NCBI GenBank assembly: GCA_016787445.1
Contig: JAEUTQ010000011.1
Location: 1 to 64,000 of the forward strand
From: Bacteroidia bacterium
GTDB taxonomy: Bacteria > Bacteroidota > Bacteroidia > B-17B0 > Aurantibacillaceae
DNA: 64,000 nucleotides
Direction: 5' to 3'
The notes beneath the pieces were generated by a model. The model did no database searches. It was not told the DNA's origin and worked only from the letters and a program-made list of their open reading frames with translations. Both the position numbers and the translations under genes were made by a program. Shown piece by piece: positions 17,600-24,901 of the stretch (position 1 is its first letter; each line of letters begins with the position of its first letter).

Positions 17600-18925
17600 C
17601 TATCGGCCATTATTTTTATGATTTTTCCCAAACACCGAAAATTTCTCCTTTGCTTCATCACGTGTTACTTCCTTATCATAGTAATGCTTGTTTGTAATGG
17701 AAGGATTTTTATGATTAGTTAAAGCAGTTGACGCCACACCAAATTCCTTAAAAGCACTTGTCATGAAAGTCTTTCTTAAGTTTCTGAATGAAATATCTTT
17801 TCCTGTTTTCAATTGTGCATAATAATGCGAAAATGCTCTACTAATTATTGATGCCACATTAGATCTCTTTAATCCGTCTTCTGGTGCTAAAATATACTTG
17901 TTGGTTTTTTTATATGTTTCATATCCCATTTCAAGTAATAACTCACCCAATTCTTTAGTAATAGCAAATGATTTTGTAAATCTGTCGGTCTCGCTAATTC
18001 TATGTCTATTGGCTTTATTAATTTTATGATCAATAGTTTCAATAACATCAAAATTTCCATCATCTTGCAACCTAATATCAGACCATTTTAACTCAACAAT
18101 ATCCTCACTTCTCCCTCCGGTATAAAGTCCAAGCCTGAAAGCAAATTTTAACCATGGCTTATAATGGTTTGTTTTCTTTGCATTTTTTCTTGTTCGCAAA
18201 TTCTTAAGTTGGATTCCGTTCTCCGGGGTAATAATACTTAAAAGAGTCTCAAATTCCTTTTCTTGAATAGATTTTACCTTCGGCACTACCAGCATTTCAG
18301 GAATTCCAAGAAAGGGATTCTGATAGTCAAATTTAAATTTATTAATAATATGCGTCGTAAATGAGCGCATAAGCGCCATATTATTGTTATATGTTTTATT
18401 TGAAAACGAAAGATTCTTTAAAAAATAGTCATGCAAATATCCAACCATATCGTCATTAACTTCTGTAAATTTTAATATTTTCCAATCAACACCATTTATA
18501 TCTAGCGCCATTTTAAAGTTTTGAAAAAGTAAATCATATTTATCAATATGCAATTTGTCACGTTGTTTCTGTTTGTGCTTTGGTACGTTCACATTATTAA
18601 GGTAGCCCATATAATAAGCAAAGCATTCTATTAAACGGGTTGGTACATTCACATTTTTCTTAATTGGTATGTTTTGATACGAATTCTGTTCAAGACTTTC
18701 TTTATAGTCATTGAATATATGGAGCGCCTCACTAAAATGTTTTGCTTTGATAACCTTTAATTTAGTTCCATGTGTAGTTCCGGGAATATGAATTCTAGCC
18801 TTATAAACCAAATTATTGCATTGGCATATTTTCTCCCTATCGTTTGAATAATATCTTTTACAAGTATTACAAAACAGATATAATCCTTTAGGTCTATTTT
18901 TCTTTGGTAGTTGAAGAATTGACAT
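17600..18925 (-). CDS. tyrosine recombinase / site-specific integrase
   Basis: From the ATG at 18925 the product is 441 aa. The N terminus has a zinc-ribbon-like CNTCKRYYS...CQC motif. A SAM-like core-binding region is followed by a catalytic domain with GGRSEDIVELKWSD (box I Arg), FRNLRKTFMTSAF (box II) and HKNPSITNKHYYD (terminal Tyr). Box II reads R-N-L-R-K where most family members have H-x-L-R-H, so both usual histidines appear replaced; the Arg and Tyr are intact. An upstream start at 18982 is possible but would overlap the HTH gene further. It points toward ssrA, as integrases next to their attachment site often do, and probably integrates the element at the tmRNA 3' end. Confidence 0.88.
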   Translation of the reverse strand: MSILQLPKKNRPKGLYLFCNTCKRYYSNDREKICQCNNLVYKARIHIPGTTHGTKLKVIKAKHFSEALHIFNDYKESLEQNSYQNIPIKKNVNVPTRLIECFAYYMGYLNNVNVPKHKQKQRDKLHIDKYDLLFQNFKMALDINGVDWKILKFTEVNDDMVGYLHDYFLKNLSFSNKTYNNNMALMRSFTTHIINKFKFDYQNPFLGIPEMLVVPKVKSIQEKEFETLLSIITPENGIQLKNLRTRKNAKKTNHYKPWLKFAFRLGLYTGGRSEDIVELKWSDIRLQDDGNFDVIETIDHKINKANRHRISETDRFTKSFAITKELGELLLEMGYETYKKTNKYILAPEDGLKRSNVASIISRAFSHYYAQLKTGKDISFRNLRKTFMTSAFKEFGVASTALTNHKNPSITNKHYYDKEVTRDEAKEKFSVFGKNHKNNGR

Positions 18926-19247
18926 CGCTTTCGTACTTATTAAGGTATTTAGAAACAACTTCGTTTTCCGGTGTATAGACAATATATCTTGATGCCGCTC
19001 CAGGCTTACTGTTTTCTACAGGTGCCCTGTTGCCATTAACAGATAACCTCTCATTGATCATTTTCATGATTATATCTTTGTGGATATATCTTCTTTTACC
19101 CAATTCAAGAATCGGGATTTGATTATCAGAGCACCATTTTCTAACAGATCTCTCATCAGTGTACCCCAACAATACCATCAGTTCCTCTAAACCAATCAGA
19201 TTATATTTCTCTTCAAATCCAGTATTATTACAGTTGCCGTTTTTCAT
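18894..19247 (-). CDS. helix-turn-helix (excisionase/MerR-like) protein
   Basis: From the ATG at 19247 the product is 117 aa; an upstream TTG at 19271 is less likely. The central part, LIGLEELMVLLGYTDERSVR followed by WCSDNQIPILELGKRRYIHK, is a winged-helix excisionase/MerR-like DNA-binding domain. Its 3' end overlaps the start of the integrase gene by about 32 bases, so the two are translationally linked. Such small HTH proteins commonly act as recombination directionality factors or integrase regulators. The C-terminal tail is polar and unstructured. Confidence 0.75.
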   Translation of the reverse strand: MKNGNCNNTGFEEKYNLIGLEELMVLLGYTDERSVRKWCSDNQIPILELGKRRYIHKDIIMKMINERLSVNGNRAPVENSKPGAASRYIVYTPENEVVSKYLNKYESDVNSSTTKEK

Positions 19248-19371
19248 GTCAAAATGAGTATATAAAACCAAAAATTAAGAACTCCTTTGAAATCCGCGCC
19301 AGACAAGGCCTCCAGAGGCACTTAAGTCGTTATCAACCTACACTACAACAAAGATAGATGTAATTTTTTAA

Positions 19372-19393
19372 AAATAGGCGTATACGCCTATTT
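19372..19393. promoter_or_regulatory. 22-bp palindromic operator upstream of an XRE gene
   Basis: The arms AAATAGGCG and CGCCTATTT are perfectly inverted around TATA. The palindrome ends 34 bases before the ATG at 19428 and lies between two divergent genes (HTH protein and XRE regulator). It is the expected form of an autoregulatory XRE operator. Confidence 0.65.
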
Positions 19394-19427
19394 ATTTATT
19401 ATAAAATATTCCACATATTTGAACAAA

Positions 19428-19685
19428 ATGAAAAAAGACCTAAAAAAAGTCACAGAAAACGAAGATACCCGTTTATTAATATCACTTGGAGAAAAAATCC
19501 AAAAGCTCAGACTTGAAAAGAAAATGACCCAGCTTGAGTTAGCACGTGAGTGTGATCTTGACAAACAAACTATTTATAGAATAGAGAAAGGTCAACTGAA
19601 TATTACTCTTAATACACTTTTTAAAATTGCTGATGCGCTAGATGTAGTAGCTACGTCCCTAATTACAAGTACAAAAAAACAATAG
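19428..19685 (+). CDS. XRE family transcriptional regulator
   Basis: From the ATG at 19428 the product is 85 aa. The Cro/CI-type helix-turn-helix spans LGEKIQKLRLEKKMTQLELA, then ARECDLDKQTIYRIEKGQLN. It is short, with no sensor domain. It lies right after a perfect 22-bp palindrome and is divergent from the integrase/HTH pair, so it probably regulates itself and possibly the recombination genes. A TTG three codons upstream is an alternative start. Confidence 0.85.
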   Translation: MKKDLKKVTENEDTRLLISLGEKIQKLRLEKKMTQLELARECDLDKQTIYRIEKGQLNITLNTLFKIADALDVVATSLITSTKKQ

Positions 19686-19688
19686 ACA

Positions 19689-20336
19689 CTACTCTTCCGT
19701 GTCATTATTGCATATTCCCAACTCATTTTTAATCAAACAATAGACTTCTGAGTGATTAGACACAACCCAGTCTAAATAATTAGCAGAAATTTTACCGCAG
19801 GCCCAAAGTCTTATTATCCGGTCGCAAATTGCCCACTTTTTAAAGTCCTCCATGTAGCCCGCGCCAGACGGGGCTTGCAGGGTATTTAATCCCCGTGAAA
19901 TCAACCAACGGATTTCGGAGGAGTCCAGAGTTCTTATATGCTCAATAAAATCTAATGGATCATTGAGGAACAAATAAGGTAATGGATGAGTAGCCGGGAA
20001 AACATCTATCAGTTCCTTTTCGAATAATGACCCAACGGGCAAATTGTAATACAGACCAACTCTGATTCTTTGAACTAAATCACCGGTGCTAAAATGAACG
20101 GATAAAGTATTATTGACAAAGTCGGATTTATTGATAATAAATCGCCGCACAAATTTCTCACCCCACATATAATGTATGACATCCACGAAACCGTTGATTT
20201 CTAAATCAGGATCTGATAGATCTGACGTGAGTGAAGTTAATTTAAATTCAAGGTATGGTGGAAATCCTTTCTCGCCCGGCATAAAGCCGGTAAAGTGCTT
20301 CTTACCTTCCAAAACGAATGTTCGTGATAGTTTCAT
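19689..20336 (-). CDS. hypothetical protein paired with an XRE regulator
   Basis: The 215-aa protein has no recognisable family. The N-terminal half is beta-rich (FTGFMPGEKGFPPYLEFKLT, later VRRFIINKSDFVNNTLSVHF). The C-terminal half is helical with a Trp/Cys-rich stretch (KKWAICDRIIRLWACGK). No signal peptide or membrane segment is visible. It is divergently transcribed from the 72-aa XRE gene at 20449 with shared palindromic operators between them. This is the geometry of a regulator and its target, so control by that XRE protein is likely. A toxin-like or effector role is possible but unsupported. Confidence 0.6.
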   Translation of the reverse strand: MKLSRTFVLEGKKHFTGFMPGEKGFPPYLEFKLTSLTSDLSDPDLEINGFVDVIHYMWGEKFVRRFIINKSDFVNNTLSVHFSTGDLVQRIRVGLYYNLPVGSLFEKELIDVFPATHPLPYLFLNDPLDFIEHIRTLDSSEIRWLISRGLNTLQAPSGAGYMEDFKKWAICDRIIRLWACGKISANYLDWVVSNHSEVYCLIKNELGICNNDTEE

Positions 20337-20346
20337 GTTTTTTATC

Positions 20347-20354
20347 CAAATGTA
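20347..20354 (-). promoter_or_regulatory. -7 box of the 215-aa hypothetical gene
   Basis: TACATTTG on the minus strand exactly matches TAnnTTTG and ends 10 bases before the ATG at 20336. The transcript leader is therefore only a few bases long. Confidence 0.6.
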
Positions 20355-20370
20355 GTATATTTTTTGATGC

Positions 20371-20438
20371 TGTAACCGTTAACGGTTACATTTTATGAAA
20401 AACTAACAAATTTGTTAGTGTAACTCCAAACGGTTACA
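20371..20438. promoter_or_regulatory. cluster of three palindromic operators between divergent genes
   Basis: TGTAACCGTTAACGGTTACA (20371-20390) is a perfect 20-bp palindrome. ACTAACAAATTTGTTAGT (20402-20419) is a perfect 18-bp palindrome. 20419-20438 repeats the first site imperfectly, as TGTAAC and GGTTACA arms around TCCAAAC. The third site overlaps the -7 box of the XRE gene. Two sites share one half-site sequence; the middle one differs, which suggests a second regulator or an RNA/terminator role. Confidence 0.75.
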
Positions 20439-20442
20439 TTTG
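20435..20442 (+). promoter_or_regulatory. -7 box of the XRE gene at 20449
   Basis: TACATTTG is an exact TAnnTTTG match. It overlaps the third operator and ends 6 bases before the ATG. This implies a near-leaderless mRNA and direct repression by the XRE product. Confidence 0.65.
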
Positions 20443-20448
20443 ATTTAT

Positions 20449-20664
20449 ATGGAACAAGAGATATTTATAAAGAAATTAGGGAAACGTATTACAAAAGTAA
20501 GAGAAGATAAAAAGCTAACCCAATCGGAACTTGCTCGGCTAATGAAACTTCCGAGACAAAATATTTATAGACTAGAGACCGGAACCGTGAACCCAAAGGC
20601 TCATACAATTTACGAATTAGCCCGTGTAATGAAGGTGGATGTCGGAGAATTGATGAAGGTTTAA
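20449..20664 (+). CDS. XRE family transcriptional regulator
   Basis: From the ATG at 20449 the product is 71 aa and is almost entirely one Cro/CI HTH domain: LGKRITKVREDKKLTQSELA, then RLMKLPRQNIYRLETGTVNP. It is divergent from the 215-aa hypothetical, with three palindromes in between, one covering its own promoter. Autoregulation and control of the divergent gene are the natural reading. A TTG three codons earlier is the alternative start but lies inside the -7 box. Confidence 0.85.
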   Translation: MEQEIFIKKLGKRITKVREDKKLTQSELARLMKLPRQNIYRLETGTVNPKAHTIYELARVMKVDVGELMKV

Positions 20665-20687
20665 AAAGTGATTAATATTATATCTAA

Positions 20688-21845
20688 TTAAAACCCATTA
20701 CTTATCTGGAATAATGGCATATACATTGCCACCAGGATAAAACCTATAATAAGTCCTAGTATAATGATAAAAAAGGGCTCTATCACTTTGCCAATTACTG
20801 CCTGCTGATGTTCAATTTCTTCGCTGTATTGATTCGCTAACTTATCGAATATCATTTCCGGAGCATTTACCTCTTCGGAAACTTTAATTAATGCAATCAA
20901 TTTCACAGGAAATATCTTATGCTTCTCTAAACTTTTATGGAGACTAGTACCTGAAATTACATCTTCACGAGCTTGATTTAATGCCTTTTCAATTGGATAG
21001 TAACCTATCATATTCTCTACCAATCCTAATGCGTCAGTAAAGAGTACCTTTGCACCCAATAACAACCGCATACTTTGACAAAACCTAGCTAAATAGATTT
21101 TTAGAATTAGTTTATTGACTATTGGTACACGTAAAAAAACACGAGAGGTAACGGATCTGTACCAAATCCTTTTACTCTGTGTTCTATGTATAACAAATAG
21201 AAGTACCGCAATAGAAAGCAAAGAATAAAAGATGAATGATGATTTATTACTTATAAGAATTAATAATTGTGTGGTGGCAGGAAGTTGCCCCCCCGTTTGC
21301 TTAAAAATATCACCGAACATTGGAACCACAAATGAAAGCATAAAATACACTATAAAAATTGCCAATGTAATAACAATGATTGGATAGGTTAATGTACCAA
21401 TAATTTGCCGTCTAAGCTTAATTGCACTTGTGTAATACTTTCCTAATTCAATAAGCACCTCTGATAATTTACCGGTTTCCTCTCCAATCTTTATACTTTG
21501 TGATTCATAGCTTGAAAAAACGTCCTTATGCTTTTCAAAAGCTGCGTAAACCCCTAATCCTTTAAGCACATCTGTCTTAATTTCTATTATTAACTTTAGA
21601 TGTTTTTTATTTGATGTCTCTTGTTCAATTATTTCAAAAGCAGTTTTAATATCAACTCCGGAAGAAAGTAAAACGCCAAGCTCAGAATAAAACCACTCTT
21701 TCTGTTTAGCATCAAATTTTCTTTCAAAAAGTTTAATCTCCGTATTTAATAACTTAGTCAAAGAACCGCCACCGTCACTTACCTTTTGTATAGAAGCGAT
21801 ATTCTCGGGCTTACCTTTATATTTTGACAAATCAATTTGAACCAT
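20688..21845 (-). CDS. type II secretion inner-membrane platform protein GspF-like
   Basis: From the ATG at 21845 the product is 385 aa. It has the two repeated T2SSF domains, around residues 60-180 (KEWFYSELGVLLSSGVDIKTAFEIIE) and 255-385 (LARFCQSMRLLLGAKVLFTDALGLVENM). Three membrane segments are present (near residues 165-190, 215-235, and at the C terminus, IIILGLIIGFILVAMYMPLF). GspF/PilC forms the platform that couples the GspE ATPase to pseudopilus assembly. It is last in the leftward operon and overlaps the GspJ-like gene by 14 bases. Its ATPase partner is encoded 18 kb away in the opposite operon. Confidence 0.9.
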   Translation of the reverse strand: MVQIDLSKYKGKPENIASIQKVSDGGGSLTKLLNTEIKLFERKFDAKQKEWFYSELGVLLSSGVDIKTAFEIIEQETSNKKHLKLIIEIKTDVLKGLGVYAAFEKHKDVFSSYESQSIKIGEETGKLSEVLIELGKYYTSAIKLRRQIIGTLTYPIIVITLAIFIVYFMLSFVVPMFGDIFKQTGGQLPATTQLLILISNKSSFIFYSLLSIAVLLFVIHRTQSKRIWYRSVTSRVFLRVPIVNKLILKIYLARFCQSMRLLLGAKVLFTDALGLVENMIGYYPIEKALNQAREDVISGTSLHKSLEKHKIFPVKLIALIKVSEEVNAPEMIFDKLANQYSEEIEHQQAVIGKVIEPFFIIILGLIIGFILVAMYMPLFQISNGF

Positions 21846-22335
21846 GATCAAAAGCTAATTTCAATTTAGTTTTAGCATCATAATTTTTACAGAAAATCAG
21901 ATGAAATTTTTGTTTCTTAAAATAAACATCAAACTCTAAACATTTAACTATTCTCTTATTTGTAATGTTATTATCAATAATTTCATATTCACATCTACGA
22001 TTACTAATCATAAAAGGGAAATCCTCAACTTTATTAAACCTATTTACCTGCATTAGATCTTCGTGAATATTGACAACTGATTGGCTTGAATCCAAATAAA
22101 ATATATACTTTCCATCCTCACTCTCTTCAATAAATTCTGACTCTTCAAATAATGATTGCAAACGCATACTTACTTCATTCATGTTGTTTAAAAAAGAAGA
22201 GGCCTCGTTAAATTCATAGAGTAGTTTTTGAATATAGCTAACTCCTGTATACGAAAACATTATCAAAATACTCGTAAGAGCTAATGTAACTAACATTTCC
22301 GCAAGAGTAAAAGCTCTAAGTTTTTTATTCGGCAT
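21832..22335 (-). CDS. GspJ-like minor pseudopilin
   Basis: The 167-aa protein starts with a class III signal, MPNKKLRAFTLAEMLVTLAL. Cleavage is expected between Ala8 and Phe9, with Glu at +5. The -1 residue is Ala rather than the canonical Gly. One hydrophobic helix is followed by a beta-rich globular part with a short Cys pair. Size and position between GspI- and GspF-like genes suggest GspJ. Overlaps of 11 bases upstream and 14 downstream show a tightly coupled operon. Confidence 0.75.
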   Translation of the reverse strand: MPNKKLRAFTLAEMLVTLALTSILIMFSYTGVSYIQKLLYEFNEASSFLNNMNEVSMRLQSLFEESEFIEESEDGKYIFYLDSSQSVVNIHEDLMQVNRFNKVEDFPFMISNRRCEYEIIDNNITNKRIVKCLEFDVYFKKQKFHLIFCKNYDAKTKLKLAFDHGSN

Positions 22336-22681
22336 AAATAGTTACGTTTAACTCGCTTAGCTTTTTCCTGTTCAAATTATAAACCTCGATTATAATATCT
22401 TTACAATCTAAAAGTTTATTGTTTCTTATCACTCTTTGAATAATAATAAATTCTTCTTCTTTATATTCTTTATCAAGAATCTCATTTTTTTGTATAGCGG
22501 AAGAAATATACTTACTTGCCAATTCATTAGCTTTTATGCGAATAAATGGCATCGTGCTTTGTTGAATGTTAATATATATAACCACGGCTAAGGTTGCGCA
22601 GATACTGGTCAGTGCAATTGCTACCAAAACCTCCGCTAAGGTACTACCGCTTAATTTACTATTTAAAGCCATTTTGCACAT
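22325..22681 (-). CDS. GspI-like minor pseudopilin
   Basis: The 118-aa protein has the prepilin-like segment KLSGSTLAEVLVAIALTSIC. Gly is at -1, Ser (not Phe or Met) at +1 and Glu at +5. A single hydrophobic helix and a small alpha/beta globular domain follow. The short length fits GspI. It begins inside the 3' end of the GspK-like gene and ends inside the start of the GspJ-like gene, giving the order K-I-J-F in transcription. An internal ATG at 22672 is an alternative start. Confidence 0.7.
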   Translation of the reverse strand: MCKMALNSKLSGSTLAEVLVAIALTSICATLAVVIYINIQQSTMPFIRIKANELASKYISSAIQKNEILDKEYKEEEFIIIQRVIRNNKLLDCKDIIIEVYNLNRKKLSELNVTIYAE

Positions 22682-23904
22682 TTCAACTTATTCTGTGTTT
22701 CAAAAAGCATTGGTATTATTAAAGAAGAAGAAAATTTATGACTATCTAATTCGATATTTAACAAATGATTATCATAAAGTGCTAAAGGAGTTTTAAGCAT
22801 TAATCTATCAACATATACATTTCCGAAATATTTACCTTGTAAACTAGCGTATCCAGAAGAGAATACTACACCGAAAACCTCTACCTCTTTACCTACGTTA
22901 AGCATAGCCTTGTTTTCAATTAATTTACAAGTCACAATAATATCACCCATAATTTTACAATTATCACCAATATAAATTCCAGGCATTTGACTTACCTTTT
23001 TTTCATTATCATTAAAAACAATGAGTGATGATGGATATTCAAGCTCACAATCTTCTTCAATAATAATAGAGTCACTAGCAAGCACATGAACAATACCTTT
23101 AAAACCCTTTTTTATTAGAACTTTTTTCGAAATAATGAATATATCATTTAAGAGAGCTTGGTTTCCTACCACAACTTTATCTGTAGCGATTAGCTTTATA
23201 TTTCCCCTGAGTTTATTATCATTTAATGATATATTACTATTCTCATAAATAGCTGTTTTACCTCTGAAAGAATTGTCGACATTATCAATTATTCCTATTA
23301 AACTATCGGTTTTTAGATTAATGGTTTGTCTTGAATTTTCTAATCGCTTAAGAAACACTCTCGAAAGTTCAGGTAAGCTATTAGGTGCGTTTCGGATAAA
23401 CTTATTGATATTACCGGAGGGATTAAATGAAGAACCTTCTATATCTGTTGCCTTAAATTGCCCCTTAGGGATATAACACAACCCATTTAATCTGATTTTA
23501 CCTGCAATACTTAATGGCCTTGGAAAATCTCTTATTATTAAAGCGGTGTCTGAAGCTACCGAACAACCAAATATTCCGCACTTTAATTGGCTCTGATGAT
23601 TGTTTTTTGTATCAACCGAAATTAAGGAATAGGCCCCCCATTGTCTTGCTGTTACCTTAATTGAGTCATATCCATATTCAGATTTTTTCCATTCACCGTT
23701 ATCAATATCCATAAAAAAGGATGATTGAGCATAATTAAGCCCGGAAATAAGGTTGTGTCTCAGTTGCTCTGTCCCAATACGACTTAAAACTTGCTTTTGA
23801 TTAAACCAAGCAATCAAAATAAATATACTTAGCATTACACCAATTAAAATACTAATGATTAATGCAATATAAAGTGCGCCACCTTTTAATTTATAAATTG
23901 ACAT
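22663..23904 (-). CDS. GspK-like pseudopilin with beta-helix-like domain
   Basis: The 413-aa protein has an N-terminal KLKGGALYIALIISILIGVM segment. It is pseudopilin-like and lacks Glu at +5, as GspK tip proteins do. The long C-terminal part has regularly spaced hydrophobic strands (LIATDKVVVGN, IFIISKKVLIKKG, VHVLASDSIIIEE, then GIYIGDNCKIMGDIIVTC and NVGKEVEVFGVVFSSG). This pattern resembles a parallel beta-helix or bactofilin-type fold and is not the usual GspK globular domain. Its position first among the pseudopilin genes supports a tip role. No closer family is recognised. Confidence 0.6.
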   Translation of the reverse strand: MSIYKLKGGALYIALIISILIGVMLSIFILIAWFNQKQVLSRIGTEQLRHNLISGLNYAQSSFFMDIDNGEWKKSEYGYDSIKVTARQWGAYSLISVDTKNNHQSQLKCGIFGCSVASDTALIIRDFPRPLSIAGKIRLNGLCYIPKGQFKATDIEGSSFNPSGNINKFIRNAPNSLPELSRVFLKRLENSRQTINLKTDSLIGIIDNVDNSFRGKTAIYENSNISLNDNKLRGNIKLIATDKVVVGNQALLNDIFIISKKVLIKKGFKGIVHVLASDSIIIEEDCELEYPSSLIVFNDNEKKVSQMPGIYIGDNCKIMGDIIVTCKLIENKAMLNVGKEVEVFGVVFSSGYASLQGKYFGNVYVDRLMLKTPLALYDNHLLNIELDSHKFSSSLIIPMLFETQNKLKCAKWL

Positions 23905-24608
23905 TAAGTAGTGGTTGTTTGTGATTTTTCGGTGTTATTCGATTTATTGGGATCTTGGGTTTTCCTTTTAAAGATTCCCTTTGTTTTTTTCTCAGTAGAA
24001 CCTTTTTCCTTTTCTAAAGAGTCGTTATTATTTTCAGACGACTTCTTTGACTTTTTGTTTTGCTTAGCACTTATAGCTACTTCATCGCCGTTTTTATATT
24101 CTTTTGTATCGATTACTTTCCCCGTTATATCATAGGTAAAAAACTTACCGTTTAGCTTATCCTTCTTAAAAGTGCTTTTAGCCATTAGCCTGCCATTTTC
24201 ATTATACAACATATAAACTCCGCTCTTACGTCCATCCCTCCAATTGATAATCTCTTTTAATTGACCATTGCTATACCAGTATTTCCATTCTTTATTTTTC
24301 AACCCATATTTTAATTCTCCTTGCTCTTTGAGCTGATTGTTCAAATAAAATGATTTAAAATAACCATGTAACAATCGCCCGTCAAATCCACCGCTAGTCT
24401 CAATTATTTGATTTGATTTATACCATAAATAAATTAAATCATTCTGAGTTTTTATTTTTTTTCCTTCTTTTAATATTTGAGTCTTAACGGTATAATCAGA
24501 ATAATTGACAGTTATATTGAAAGCTTCGATTTGGCTAGGACTTACAAAACTTTGCGCCTGTACAGCTATTCTTAATAATAGAAGAAATAAAATAGAAAAT
24601 CGAATCAT
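23904..24608 (-). CDS. secreted MORN/YwqK-like repeat protein
   Basis: The 234-aa protein has a signal peptide (MIRFSILFLLLLRIAVQAQ) and three or more MORN-variant repeats: GRLLHGYFKSFYLNNQLKEQ, GLKNKEWKYWYSNGQLKEII, and GRKSGVYMLYNENGRLMAKS. The repeats match the YwqK-type pattern common in Bacteroidota secreted proteins. The C-terminal 50 residues are highly charged, with Lys/Asn/Ser runs. It is first in the leftward secretion operon, with its stop overlapping the GspK-like start. It may be a periplasmic accessory of the secretion system. A one-mismatch -7 box (TAATATTG, minus strand 24625-24632) lies just upstream. Confidence 0.7.
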   Translation of the reverse strand: MIRFSILFLLLLRIAVQAQSFVSPSQIEAFNITVNYSDYTVKTQILKEGKKIKTQNDLIYLWYKSNQIIETSGGFDGRLLHGYFKSFYLNNQLKEQGELKYGLKNKEWKYWYSNGQLKEIINWRDGRKSGVYMLYNENGRLMAKSTFKKDKLNGKFFTYDITGKVIDTKEYKNGDEVAISAKQNKKSKKSSENNNDSLEKEKGSTEKKTKGIFKRKTQDPNKSNNTEKSQTTTT

Positions 24609-24874
24609 AAACTAAAACTTTAGCCAATATTAGGAAGTTTTTTCATGCTAACGAAATCATAACCTCTTTGAATAACTAACTGCTTTTATACAAATCATAA
24701 ATTAATCTTCTTTATTTACGTCTGTAATTTTATAACCACTTCATGCATCACTCAAGCAACTTAAATGAATTGTTAAAAAACATAATTTATTGTTTTATAG
24801 TTTAATATACTTGGTTACTTAAAATAAACTGGCGTTTTTATCAACACCATTAAAAATTTCCTAAATGTTTAGAT

Positions 24875-24882
24875 TATGTTTG
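24875..24882 (+). promoter_or_regulatory. -7 box of the first RHS-type gene
   Basis: TATGTTTG exactly matches TAnnTTTG and lies 19 bases before the ATG at 24902. It sits in the 293-bp AT-rich divergent region (24609-24901) between the two arms of the secretion locus. That region holds no gene. Confidence 0.5.
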
Positions 24883-24901
24883 GTGCAAAGATTTTTGGAT
24901 T

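Noticed and set aside
19295-19310. Repeat of CGCGCCAGAC near 19297 and 19860
   Set aside because: Only 10 bases shared and one copy is inside a coding region; likely chance.
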